A DNA stretch of 64,000 bases from Mya arenaria (GCF_026914265.1 NC_069124.1:12851723-12915722), one strand, 5' to 3'; numbered from the stretch's first letter, positions 25,860 to 39,200 are shown. Translations and numbers: made by a program. The notes: a model not told the origin generated them from the letters alone.

Positions 25860-26450
25860 TGGTAACAGACATCATTTGTCAGTCACAAAGGCAGCCACAA
25901 TAAAACAGAAACTGTTGATTTATTCATGAAATGCATGAAGACCATCCGAGTCTAGAGTGGCTCACTACCCGTGACTAATGGATAAACATAGGTGAGATGC
26001 ATCGTGGAAAAGAAAGCAAAATGCATTTTCTTATAGTTTCAATAAAACCTTTCTTAGAACATCATTATTTTATTTCAGTTTTGAAAAACAAATATTATAA
26101 TGTGCTCATTGTTTGATTAAGATAAAACGCATGATTATCGCAGATCTAAACTGTACTGAAAAACTGGCTACATTGATCTACAGGTTTAATATAATGTTTG
26201 TCATGATGATATCAAGTATCTCGAAGTATAAACAATTTGAATTGAAGAACTCTTGATATACAAGTATTCAAAACCACTTACAATGAATAAAGCTCTGATA
26301 AAAATATATTACTTTTGTTCATACAAAACAGTTGGGGTTTTTCTTCAAATATTTAACAAATTAATGCACTTATCAATTCTAATGGCATTTTCTTGCTCTT
26401 TAAATGTTGCCTTTACCATGTTTGAATAGCGTATATTTTGTATTCCTAAT
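25860..26450 (-). other. Duplicated downstream flank of GEMIN8
   Basis: The stretch aligns with 45,490-46,060, which lies just downstream of intact GEMIN8. Anchors are ACAATAAAACA, TTTATTCATGAAATGC, TGACTAATGGATA, CATYGTGGAAAAGAAAGCA and, further on, ACAAATTA-TGCACT-TCAATTCT. It shows that the tandem duplication carried the receptor upstream flank together with the 3' end of GEMIN8. Confidence 0.7.
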
Positions 26451-26454
26451 TTCA

Positions 26455-27005
26455 AAATAATGGCAAAACTATACTGGTTTTAGACTTTGTCAAAGAGTAT
26501 CCGCTGAACATATTCAAAGGCATTTGGGAGTGTTTTGTGTCAGATTTTCTATGGGGCGATTTTTATCCCGTGAATCAATGCCATCCATTTGCCGTACAGT
26601 TTTTTTTTTCATCTCGGTCGTGCGTCGAGCCCCGGGCGCTACCTTGGTACTCGCTCTCGATCCTCTTTCATTGAAACAGAGACATTGTGGGCGTATATAA
26701 ATACATCTTGTTAAAATAGTATGATTGAGTAGTTTGACTCAGTAGCGAATGATGGCTGAGTAATATAGAGTATTAGACATCTGGCTGGTAATAAAATTGT
26801 TTGTCTTTTCTTCGAACTTTGAGAGTTATAAAGTAGAATAATCATCTAACTAAATCTTTTAAACTTTAATTTAATGATATTTTGTCTACCCAGTTTTAAT
26901 AATTTCTTATACATGGCAGCAGTTGATGACAGGATCTTGCTCGACATTGATGTACTCAGGCTTTTACCCATTCTGTCCTTTAGCCTTCTTTGCCACAATG
27001 GACTA
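26455..27005 (-). pseudogene. Truncated GEMIN8 pseudogene (last two exons)
   Basis: Minus-strand sequence 26,690-26,484 matches the final coding exon of GEMIN8 (46,310-46,075): TTTCATCTCGGYCGTGCGTC on the plus strand is shared nearly exactly, as are CTTTGT near the 3' end and the CACTGAAACAG/CATTGAAACAG acceptor. A second match at 26,938-27,000 corresponds to the 63-nt middle exon (46,623-46,685), with CGACATTGATGTACTC against CCACATTGATATGCTC. The frame is destroyed by several small deletions and substitutions, and the large first coding exon (253 codons) is absent. Homology fades near 27,005, which places the duplication breakpoint inside GEMIN8 intron 1. Confidence 0.8.
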
Positions 27006-27079
27006 GGTGAAAATTCATGTGTAAATATGACCAGACAATACTTCTGATTACTTGCATAGTTTACACCCGTTTTCAAACA

Positions 27080-28189
27080 TTCAGAATTACATCGAACAAA
27101 CGAGAATGATGTTAACGTGCTCTTGAATTTGAAACTGAAATAATATATTTATTTATCCAATAGCGAAACAAACTGTTCACTGAAATAAACCTGACAATAT
27201 TTAAGAATGACGAGTTTGCACACATACTGCCAAGCATTCGCCCTTATGTGTGCTGACGCCTCCTCCTACGCCAGCATGTGCACACTTTAAGGTATGTCAG
27301 CCACTGGTCAGAGACTCGTCGACGGGTTACAGTTAGGACTTGGTATGATCTCTTATTATTGGTGTTTGTTTAAACACAATACACTAGCATTAAGCGTCTC
27401 ATACTTTGCCTAATAAGGATGTATACTTATAAAATACCCCGAATGGAGAGTGCCTTCCTATCGCGAAATTCCCGTAAGAATAAACACTGTTAACAATTAA
27501 GTTTAAAATGATAGAAAATGTGGTATTTGATATCAGTAGTTTTTGCATTTTTCTTAATTTCTTTGTCACACGGGGGAATCGGAAGCTTGGTAATTGGGCG
27601 CCAGGTCCACCGTGCTCAAATTTTACGAGATAAAATGGCGGAGGTAACGTTGGCTAGTGGTAGGATAACACTGATTTGTTGTGGAAAACAAGACCAGATG
27701 TAAGAAAAATTGTCATAAAAATTAGAGAAATTGAAGTATTATTTTACAAGGATAATGATCTCCTGTTTATACTGTTTCCATGTATGTATTTGGTTTTCTC
27801 TACATTGTCGCCGTTTCTCCAATGATTTGCGAAAAACATTTAATTTGGAAAGTATGATCTATGAGCTTTAAAAGTAAGAACAAAACAGCTAAAACACGAC
27901 CATAAAATGACAAGGCAGTTTCTGTTCGTAGGAAATCTCCTATCTGTAGAGTATGTAGAGTATGTAGATACTTTTTGCTATAATTACCTTGTAATATTGG
28001 TACTGACGTTGTTGTTGTTTTCGAAATATATATTGCAACGCTGTATGGCGTGATGGACCTGTCAGATTTTTCTCGGTAACGCTGGTTCTGAGTTAATCAC
28101 TTATGCAATGCCGTTACGGTTACGGACAAAATCGTTTCGTTATGAAACCACAGTTATGGCGGTAGCATTTAAAAATATGAGTCTAAAGA
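27080..28189. other. Spacer between the two duplicated units
   Basis: This interval separates the GEMIN8 pseudogene from unit B. From about 28,090 it aligns with 8,570-8,640 (for example ATGCNGTTACGG-TACGG), the start of unit A. A 61-codon plus-strand frame at 27,518-27,703 begins with a hydrophobic stretch but has no known homology or splice context. I see no gene here. Confidence 0.4.
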
Positions 28190-29467
28190 ATGTACGTGAA
28201 GTTAGCGGCCTAGCGGCCTAGCGGCGTGAAGTTAGCGGCCTAGCGGCCTAGCGGCCTAGCGGCGTGAAGTTAGCGGCCTAGCGGCGTGAAGTTAGCGGCC
28301 TGGCGGCCTAGCGGCCTAGCGGCGTGAAGTTGGCGGCCTAGTGGCCTAGCGGCCTAGGCGGCCTAATTATTTTTTCTATTTCCAAGCAATTGTTAATGCG
28401 TTTTTTTTAAACAATGATAAATCAAGGTTTTTTATTCATATAGTTACATAGCGGCCTTAAATTGTTATATATTCAGAATATTTTTCTTTACCTTTTATTC
28501 TAAAACAATTTTAAATTACGCTTCAGAGTGATAATTTGTGCATAAAACAGTAAATATATCATTGTTTTAGAAGATCAGGCATGTTTAATGCTTTGAAATA
28601 GCTGTCTGCTTTATCGACGCTTTTGAAAAAAACTGTTGATAATCGCTAATAGCTTCAAAGTGTTAATTTGTGCATAAAAACAGTTAATATGTCATTGTTT
28701 TAGAAGAAAATGCATGTATACATGCTTTGAAATAGGAAACCATATTAGGCCGCTAGGCCGCTAGGCCGCCAGGCCGCTAACTTCACGCCGCTAGGCCGCT
28801 GAAGTGCTCGATCGACTTTTTTGGGGGAAAAAATGAAAAACGCTTTAGAGTGATAATTTGTGCATAAAAACAGTAAATACATCATTGTTTTAGAAGAACA
28901 GGCATGTTAAATGCTTTGAAATAGCTGACTGCTTTATCGACGTTTTTGGAAAAAAACTGTTGATAATCGCTTCAATGTGTTAATTTGTGCATAAAAACAG
29001 TTAAAATGTCATTGTTTTAGAAGAAAATGCATGTATACATGCTTTGAAATAGGATTCAATTTAGGCCACTAGGCCGTTAGACCGCTAATTTCACGCCGCT
29101 ATGCCGCTAGGTCGCTGAAGTGCTTGATCGACTTTTTTGAAAAAAAGTTGAAAAACGCTTCAGAGTGATAATTTGTGCATAAAACAGTTAATTTAAAATT
29201 GTTATAGAATAAAAGGTAAAGAAAAATATTCTGAATTGAAAACAATTTAAGGCCGCTATGTAACTATATGAATAAAAAACCTTGATTTATCATTGTTTTT
29301 AAAAAAAAACGCATTAACAATTGCTTGGAAATAGAAAAAATAATTAGGCCGCCAGGCCGCTAGGCCGCTAGGCCGCCAACTTCACGCCGCTAGGCCGCTA
29401 GGCCGCTAGGCCGCTAGGCCGCTTACTTCACGCCGCTAGGCCGCTAGGCCGCTAACTTCACGTACAT
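28190..29467. mobile_element. Fold-back element with GCGGCCTAG-repeat arms
   Basis: The left end ATGTACGTGAAGTTAGCGGC is matched by the inverted right end ending CTAACTTCACGTACAT. The outer arms (28,190-28,368 and 29,345-29,467) are arrays of the 9-mer GCGGCCTAG broken by GTGAAGTTA. The inner arms (28,370-28,545 and 29,160-29,345) are also inverted copies, sharing GGTTTTTTATTCATATAGTT and GCGGCCTTAA. The centre holds two direct repeats of about 320 bp (28,510-28,843 and 28,842-29,155), each with TTTGTGCATAAAA and its own GGCCGCTAG cluster. No coding sequence is present. It splits sequence that is continuous in unit A near 8,640, so it inserted after the duplication. Confidence 0.85.
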
Positions 29468-30258
29468 GTCTAACGAATAGGATATTTCTGTTGTTGTGTT
29501 TTATTGCAAAAAGTAACCAAACAAATCGATCGTGACAACTATAACTAACACAGTTACTGACTGTAATACAGCATGAGTACAAATACGTGCTCAAACAAAA
29601 CATAAGAATAAAGTAATGCAAAACATATGCGACAAGTGTAAAAGTTGCATATATTTGACTAGTACAAATGTATATAAAATGGCTCGTGTGAAGCAATTGT
29701 AGTAGCTGCATATTATTGCTTGTGGAATGGATAGAAATGATATTCTCTGTGATGTGAAATAGTTGAATTTATGAAATATTTAAAGGAAACAATAAATACA
29801 TCTAGAATAAAATTATCAACGAAATACGTAAAGTAACTTGTAAGGGAAATGTGTACTCACAAATTTAAATTGTATAACAAACATGGACATATGATCAAGG
29901 TACATATTGCACTTTTGATTGAGCAATATTCTAACAGTTGCAGCAAACGGGACTATACATGCACCTACATGAAACAAACTCCGTCTTTGTGCTACAAGCA
30001 CAAATAGTAATTTCATTATCGACAAGTTATTGCCATGTAGGAGTTACAGAACTGTATCATAGGGACCGTAGACTCCCAATTTATCAGTATTTGACTTCTG
30101 ACTGTTCACTATTTTATCCAATTTTATCCAAAATGGTAGCTTGAATCCATATGTCATTCCCATGAGATCCGATGAATTGCCGATATAGTTTTCCAACTAG
30201 GAGTATGTTTAACGATGGACTTTACGTGATTCCACAGAAAGGTTTCGAAGAACGGGCC
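29468..30258 (-). other. Downstream flank / probable 3' UTR of receptor B
   Basis: The interval aligns in patches with 8,690-9,393 downstream of receptor A (for example ATAGAAATGATATTCTCTGTGAT in both). It probably holds the 3' untranslated region. I see no other gene. Confidence 0.5.
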
Positions 30259-33200
30259 TCAAGAACTATTGGTGGGGTGTGGCACAAATGAGTAGTAGGT
30301 CCAGAACACGATGTTAAACACGACGAAGGCGACCGGAAAGAGAAAACGCGAGATTTTGTCCACCCGCCGGGCCGCAATGTTACCGACGCTCTTTCCGGCT
30401 GGGCCACCCTGCTTCATATTGTCCTGCAAAACAAGATGAATTTGTCTTTAATAAGAACAACAATGTTAGCCGTTGGGCTTAGTTGAAATACAGTTGAAAT
30501 GATGAGTACTACGATATGTAAATACGAGTTAAATCACTTACCTTATTACTTTCCGGGCGTTCTTTTGTCAACTGCAAAGTAAGACAATTATTTTACTCGG
30601 CGTGTAAACTTGTAAGCTAAAATTTTCCGCTGTCCATAAATCCAAGACGTTTAAATTCGATTCGTTTACAAATATTGATATAATTGCTAGCATTAATATC
30701 AATACGAGTGACTAGAGGAAAAATGTTAATATATTTCAAAGTTGCCATCGACTGTAATCCACACCCCATCCATTTACGTACTGGTTGTAGTTCTATGGGT
30801 CGGTCCTGTTTACGTGAATGCCCCTTCTGTGCACCACGTGCCACAACGTTAACGTACGAGTATTCGATCAACGCCACAAACACGAATATCAGACACGTAA
30901 ACATCCACACGTCTATAGCCTGCAAAGGTTAAGCGAACTTGAATATCAGACACGTAAACATCCACACGTCTATACCTGCAAAGGTTAAGCGAACTTGAAT
31001 ATCAGACACGAAAACATCCACACGTCTATAGCCTGCAAATGGGTATGCGAACTTGAATATCAGGCAGGTAAACATCCAAACGTCTATAGGCGGCAAAGGG
31101 TAAGTGAACTTGAATATTACACAGGTAAACATCCACACGTCTATAGGCGGCAAAGGGTAAGTGAACTTGAATATTAGACAGGTAAACATACACACGTCTA
31201 TAGCCTGCAAAGGGTAAGTGAACTTGAATATTAGACAGGTAAACATCCACACGTCTATAGCCTGCAAAGGTTAAGTAAACCTGAATATTAGACAGGTAAA
31301 CATCCACACGTATATAACCTGCAAAGGTTAAGTAAACCTGAATATTAGACAGGTAAACATCCACACGTCTATAGCCTGCAAAGGGTAAGTGAACTTGAAT
31401 ATTAGACAGGTAAACATCCACACGTATATAACCTGCAAAGGTTAAGTAAACCTGAATATTAGACAGGTAAACATCCACACGTCTATAGCCTGCAAAGGGT
31501 AAGTGAACTTGAATATTAGACAGGTAAACATCCACACGTCTATGGGCGGCAAAGGGTAAGTGAACTTGAATATCAGACACGTAAACATCCACACGTCATG
31601 CAGAGGGTAAAACCAACTCGAATGTGGTATTGAAATGCCGCAAAGAGCAATTAAACTTTGGTAAAATATTAATGATATTATCTTTTAGTATACCGTCAAA
31701 AAAGATAATGCAATGAAATGAAATGAAATGGCGCTTAACGCAGTTGCAACAGAATCCATTGATGATGTTGTTTGTAAGTGGACAAATTGTTACACAAGAA
31801 AGGAAATAAGGGAAGTGGAAATGCTTAAGCCGGAGATCTACTGGTTTAATAAAATTCTGGCAGAAAGCAATCGGTTAAAACATGTCCTGATAACTTGAGT
31901 TTATTTAAAGGGTTAAAGACATTTTTGGTTACTATCCGAAACAAGCTTACACTTTCATGAGGGCATTACATGCTCCGGAAAAATAAACAGACATTCTCTC
32001 AAAATTATCAAAATAGTTTGTTCAGTAAAAACGATTGCAACGCAGTAAGCTTACTATGACAAAAATTAAGGCAAAATTATAATAAGCGAAAAACACACAA
32101 CCTTAACATATGAGACCTGCGGGAGCGACTGGAGTGCGCCGGAACTCTGGGTCGTCATGGTTAGGACAGTAAGGACGCCAAGTGAGATTCGGGCGGGGAC
32201 TGCGTCGTGGTCCACCCAGAAGGAGACCCAGGAGAGCACCACGATCAGGATGGACGGCACAAACACCTGGACGATGTAGTAGCCCACCTTCCGGTTCAGT
32301 TGGATGAAGCCCTGGATACAAGCGAACTGGTCTGGAATATGGAAGATCAGGATCGTGTTTTAAAATACGTTTCATTGTATGTGTTTTTTCGACAGTCACT
32401 GCAGACTGCTTAGAGCACTAATTCAATTGCCGCCTATATATATATTAGTTAATTCTTAAATTGAAATGTCTGCTTGTGATAATTTAAAAATTAGTATTAC
32501 AGTTAAAAATATATGGTCGGGCTAATGGCAATGTGCTTCAATATAAAAGTTGAGCTGGGCAAAATAATGTCCAATCTGCCCGGTTCTAAGATGCATTTTA
32601 AAAATGTTGAAACTAAGGCGCTGCCATTACTTTCACCATAGCTTTCCTTGCACGACTCGGTGAAGGCATTGTCAACCACTTCGGCGCCAAACTGTGGCAT
32701 TTCCGCGTGGTTTAGGTGCACAGGGTGAGGCCCTTCCCATCGGTAGATAACGTTTTCTGTTGTGTATGCGTCTGGAATAGGTCATTGAACATTCGTTAGT
32801 AATAAAAATAGAAATAAAAACGTGTATAAAAACTTTATACATTGTATTTCGAACTGTATAATTATATTTAGAAAGAACGTTTTAAAATAAAGAATGAACA
32901 TTGAACAATTTTTGTTTAATAACATAAAGAGTTCTAACAAGTTTAAGTGGACACTTAGAGAGTTCTCCGTAGCGTTACGCTACAATAAACACATATCCTC
33001 TATATAATTTACAGCGTCTCTTGACACCATAAGCAATACTAAAGGAAGGGCCGTAACTAATGGGTTTTTTTATATACTTGGCCCAACCCTTTTGCATATA
33101 TGATTATTATTTAAATCCAAATATCGATCTTACTACACAATTATTTTTCTGTTTATAATCAATATCTCGAAATCTACTGTTTTTTAGTTAGTCTGGCGAA

Positions 33201-36200
33201 ATTGAGAATTATTACTTATATTCCGAATGTCCTTATGACTAAGTTTATTGGCATCTAGGCTTTAATAAAAGTATATTGCAATTTATATGTACTTATTTGT
33301 GCTAACTGAACCACAGGTCATTCCTACATACTTACAGCTAGCCAGGACAATAGGACAGATCTGGACATCCATGGGGTATTTGTGTAATTGCATAGAACAA
33401 CTCAGTGTCAGAGACAACCTGAAATATACCATATAAGAGTATGTTTCGTTGGAGGGACAAAAAATGAGGTTTGACAGAACACATTGAAAGAAATGTAACC
33501 AAAATTAATTATGCCTCCCCTTCGACTGAAGTGAGACACTGTTATTGTCAATATTCTTATTTAAATGTTTTCCCTTTCCTGAAACAAAGACATACTGTTT
33601 TTACAGAACGTATTATATTATTTATCAATCATTTTGTCCGGATTAGAACTCGAAAATTTTAGGAGTTGATTGAAACTTCGAAAAAAAGATAGATTACAAT
33701 GTAACGTTGTGAAGTTTGCAAGAATTATACCTCTTGGATACTTTATTACAAAGTAATGTCGCCTTGTTCATTCGTTTTATGAAGTAAACTTTGACCACGC
33801 ACGTATTTATTCGAAGGATTAAATTTATACTGTAAAATTGTTGTAAACAGTGAAAAATAAACTTTTGTCCACACTGTTATATAGTATTATACTGTTATAG
33901 AGTTATCTCCCCTTGTTTTATTAGTTTTCTTACACGCTTGTAAAACTGGTAGGAAATTCTAGGAAATGTATGAAACCTCGCACATTGATAGGTCTTAGCT
34001 GAATAATTGTGTAGTGCTTTCTTTGTCAGTTACTGTCTTGCACTAAACACGCGATGTGGAGTTGCACACAGAAAAGTGCAGAAAATTGGCACTTGGGGCA
34101 CATTTGTGCATTTTTTTACCGTGTACTTTGAACTTATTATCATTCTTTTGCATATCTAAAGTAGGTGAAATAAATGTCAGTTTTGATATAATTATGAATA
34201 AAATATAAATTGCAGAAAAAAGGCTTCTTTTATGTTTTATATGTTCGTTAACTTTTTGCAATAACAGATGCGCGGCCGATATCCTTATTTAACAATTTTG
34301 CCAAAACTTTCTTCTCTGTTTTCAGGAAATGGTCACCAAGAAAACTCCAGGGAAATATACGCCTTTTCCTTATCTCCCATTTTCGACGAGAAAGAAGACT
34401 ATTGTTTGAGACGACCGTTTATCAGCGAAAAGTACCTATACATTTGTAAATTTCTAGACGGAAACAGTTATTTGACAATTTTGCTATTTTAAATTATTAT
34501 CAGCGGATAATTTCCCCAGAGCCGGTTCTTGACATATATTTCATTTAAAAATCAATGTTCCCGTTTGCACGAGTTTCCAATCATTTGCTGTATATAGAGT
34601 AAAACAATATATATCTATTTTATAAACAAATACATGTACTATCATGATAATTTCAAGATGATGCCACCTTATCAATTCACTTGTCGTACGATCGCTTTTT
34701 CGAATCCAAACCTTAGTAGTTTTAATATATAGTTCGAGACTAAAAGCTTGGTCAATTGAACAAAGTTTGTTTGATTTAACTAGTAACAAAGTTCAATAAA
34801 GACATCTAGATTTTACGATACGATGTCGTACACTAGTTTCCAAGATGGTCCCTTAGATTGCATGCGTTAAGACAGTTCAAAGTATGGACAAAAATACAAC
34901 TGGTGGTTTCCACATTCAGATTACATCAAAACCTTTTTAAATGTCCCAGATACACTATTGTACTATGATGAAAGTGTATTTTTCTCCATATTTCTGTAAG
35001 CAGTCTTGTCAGAAGTCATGTGGTCTATATCAATATTTGAAAAATTGTATAGGTAACACCTAATTATGTTTTGAGTATATATGTACATGTAATATTGGTG
35101 TATGTTTATTTGATACCTTATGCTATAGAGCACGGTGCCGTTCTTATAGAGATGCATCATCTTGTTTGGCACTGTCACGTCGTGCACTCTCGCCTTCTTC
35201 TCGTTCGGGAAGAAAGTGTCTGGAACCTAAATCATGATGCGGATATAGCTAAACTAAATGCATATTTATTTACAACTGATGGAAAATTAATTGAAGAAGA
35301 TGATGATGCAAAAAAGGATAAAGACAAAGAAGAGAATATAATCAACTATTTTGAAAAGCAGGAAGGAAAAGGAAAAGGAGAAATGTATAAGAGGACAATG
35401 CTAATTATGGAAAGAGACAAGAAGTACGGGAAGCGCTATGAATGGAAAGAATATACATCTGAATAAGACATTGGAAGAGACGTACACGGCAAACAATGAT
35501 ATGACGCAGGAAAAATGGTAAGAAAATTGAAAGGGAAATGAACGGAAACATGGACTGGAAGAAGGTAGAGACATATGTAATGAAAAGAAGAGGAGGCCAA
35601 TGGGCGGAAGAGGTTAGATAGTAGGGAATATTTCAAGAATGATCAAGATTTGGTTGAGGAGGCAGGATGCTGTTCTGACGAAAACAAAGGACTTGAATAG
35701 GAAGAAAACCAGATGGGGGAGAATGGTGGAATGGAACATTAAAGGTTTGTTTTTCATCATAAACGTACCCACACACTGTCCATTATCTTGTTGTCCAGTT
35801 CGAGCCAGGGCAGCTCGGAGGTGTTCCCGTACTTCAGCCGCTTGTCTTCCCACTTCTGACGCAAGAAGATGTCCATAGAATACTCCTGTAATTATTACGT
35901 TAATGACAAAATATTAACTTCTGGTTTAAATGGTGTTGTCGCTATTGTTGTTATCGCTGTTATTTTTTGTTGTTGTGGTGGTGGTGATGTTGTTGCTGAT
36001 GTTGTTGTGGTTGTAGTTGTTGCTGTTGTTGTCGTCCTTGTCGTTGTTGTTGTTTTTGTTGCGAAGTAGAAAGATTGCCCTTAAATATTTTAATGACAGA
36101 AACTACACTACATTCTAAATAGCCAGTCTGTTGTTTTGCTTCTTTGATAAGTTTATGTGAGTTTTTACGTAGCAAAACGTTTTCTCGTATTTGTCATGAA

Positions 36201-39200
36201 TTTATAATCCTCAGCGGCATTGCTGTAAATGTTTAAGATAATATCGCATATGCGCATGCGCACCAGAAGCGATAGTACGATGATGAAAACACGACAGTAC
36301 GATGATAAAAACGCGATAGTACTATAATGAAAAAAACGACAGGACGATGATGAAAACGTGATAGTATGATGATGAAAACGCGACAGTACGATGATGAAAA
36401 CGCGATAGTACGATGATGAAAACACGACAGTACGATAGTGCGATGATAAAAACTCGAAATCACGATATTACGATGGTGAAAACGCGAAAATACGATGATG
36501 AAAACACGATAGTATATCGCATTATCATCATAGTACTGTCGCATTATCATGTCAAATAACAGGTTGGTGACATATAATAGGAAATTTACTTATTATGAAA
36601 ACAATTTGATACGAGTATCCGGATAGTATTCGAATACTTGATACGAATATCCGGATACCGATTTGGTATCCGGTTTCCATCCCTAGTTTTTATCATCGTA
36701 CTTTCGAGTAACGCGTTTCAGATCAACATATTCACAGGCGATGGCCCTAACGACATTCCGTTCATTTAACATACTAAAAGTATAGAACAATCACATGGTG
36801 CAAAATGAGATTTTCGGGGTAAAATGTTGGAAAAAAATGAATAAAAATGAGAATTTCTGGATTTTGCCAATAACTTTGTCTAATTTTACAATAAAATTAC
36901 CAGAAACACTGTATTTAATAGATCTTATATTACAGTATAATATATCTAAAGTATAGAAACACCGTATTTTGTGAAATATGTATTTTGGGGTAAAATGTTC
37001 AAAAAATAAATGAAAATGAGAATTTATGAAATTTGCCAATAACTTTGTCAAATTTTGCAATAAAATCACCAGAATTACTTATTTTATAGGTATTATATTA
37101 CAGTTTAACAAACCTAAAGTAAAGAAACCAAATATTTTGTGAAATGAGATTTTTGGGGTAAAATGTTTGAAAACTTGAATACAATGAGAATTTCTAGAAT
37201 TTTCCAAGGACTTAGTCAAATTTGGCAATCAAATTACCAGAATTACTGTAGCTAATAAATATAAAATTACAGAATAACCTCTAAGGTATATATACAATGT
37301 AATGAGTGAAATGTGATTTTTTGCAGTTAAATGTTTGAAAATTAGATTTAAATAAAAAAAAAAAATGCACCGTTGGGTTTTTCTATACTTTGTTCCCCAC
37401 ACACAGCAGATATCCAACGACACAAATATGAAAATATCATTTCTGTGCATTTTTTCCCTTATTTGCATGTTTAGCCATAGGGTCACTGGACTAGTTGGCG
37501 TTTGTGTGTTCGCCAATGTTAAAGAGTTAACACTCCGACGACGCCAGGCGCTACTAATGCTATCATAGTAACCAGACTTATCTATTGTTCGAAAAAAAAG
37601 CCAAACACCATTAATGTTGCCAGACGTTAACGTAAATAAGTTTTATGTGGCTGAAAGCTTTTGCTATGAATTATTATGTATTCCCACTAGACAGTTTTTG
37701 CATTAACTTACTGGACACCAACATCAAATTTGTTTCGTGTGTATAAGCTTACTGATACGTCAGTACACTCGGAACTCCTCGGCCATTTTCTATCAAAAAC
37801 AACCTCGAATGTATGCCGATACATCAGTAGAAATAGTTCGTAAACTTTTAAATAATAATATAAATTGATTGCATTGTTTTAACGTGTATTTTGTATATCT
37901 AAGTTTAAATTGATTGCCCGTAAAGTGAATAATTGCTTAAATCATTAAAATTCCCAAGAGTAAATATCACTAAGTTTAACTGCTTAATTGAAATTACTAT
38001 GCGATCTACTTGCGGTGTAGTTAAATGTTAAGAGTTCTGACATTGCTAACCGTCCATATACATCCGAGGTTGTTCTAAAGGAAAAATGGTCGAGAAGTTC
38101 CGAATAACGTCAATAAGCGCCAGGATCAGATGCAAGCGTCTACATTACACGTGTCTTGGTTTGTATACTCCGATGTGATAACATCATAACTACCAAATTA
38201 TTTTAAAACCACTTTGAAGAAAAAACATGTAGAATACATTTTTAAATGCTGTATCATAGTTGAAGCAATGTGGACGTCTTACCATGGAAGTCTCGGTAAC
38301 GGAGTAAATGTTCTGTATCAGGATTCGGACACGGACTTCAGTAGGCACGTCTAAAAGAAGAAACCATGTTTGGAAGCTTAAAAAAATGACATATTCTTGT
38401 CTATATACGTGTCAAGTAAAGCGAATGTACTAGTTATATTGTCTAACTAGCTCTCAAACATCAGTTATTTGGTGATTGTTCATAAAACAAATAACTGCAG
38501 TTAAACGACTTGGGAGTTTTTGCTGTCAATGAAATCTGTGAGAGTACAAACAAAGAGAGAATTTCAAATTGCAACAGTACTGTGACATATTCCTTAAGAC
38601 AATTTACAACAAAACTCCTATCACTTCCTTCTCATTCATCAGAGGTTTGATAATGGCGTATTTAACGCATGGCATCATCGTAAATAAGTAGACAAGGTCT
38701 AAACTATATACATATAGACAATAAAGATAAGTTTGAGGCAAGAGAATTTGTCCAAGCCAGCGGTTCATAGACAACCAAAACATCCGACACTGCGGCGCAA
38801 TATCTTGTTAATAGTTTACAGTTTCATTCTGCTAATAATGATAAGCAAACCACAGAATATTGCGTCAGCAAACACTTGACGGTTGTAAATGTTTAGTACG
38901 CTCTAGAGTTGCAATGAGCTTTCTTTGCCATGAATATAAATATTTACAACTAATAGTTTCATAAAAAAATGAGGGGAACAATATAAACCGGAGAATCCCA
39001 TTATACATTATTGCAAAATCAAACAGAAGTTAAGTGAACGTCAAGTCAAGCCTTTCTCAACAGTACTCGAATTAAGGATCATTATCGTAATATGTTTCTA
39101 ATATGATTATGCAATGTAATACACGAGGGTGGTTTGTATATACAAAGGTCGCCAGTAATAGTGCATATATACTAGGTCGAGAAACAGTTAAACTGCACTG

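Noticed and set aside
27518-27703. Small secreted-protein-like frame (MWYLISVVFAFFLISLSHGG start)
   Set aside because: The hydrophobic start is suggestive, but the frame is short, has no splice context, no homology I know, and lies in AT-rich spacer where such frames arise by chance.
31026-31592. 188-codon open frame on the minus strand (and a 112-codon frame beside it)
   Set aside because: It runs entirely through the 57-bp array; a period divisible by three keeps frames open. It is a by-product of the repeat, with no start or splice context of its own.
30920-31600. CRISPR-like array
   Set aside because: The whole 57-bp unit is repeated, with no unique spacers, and it is clearly derived from the neighbouring exon in an animal genome.
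36165-36550. His/Phe/Arg-rich frames on the minus strand
   Set aside because: They are translations of the 24-bp minisatellite.
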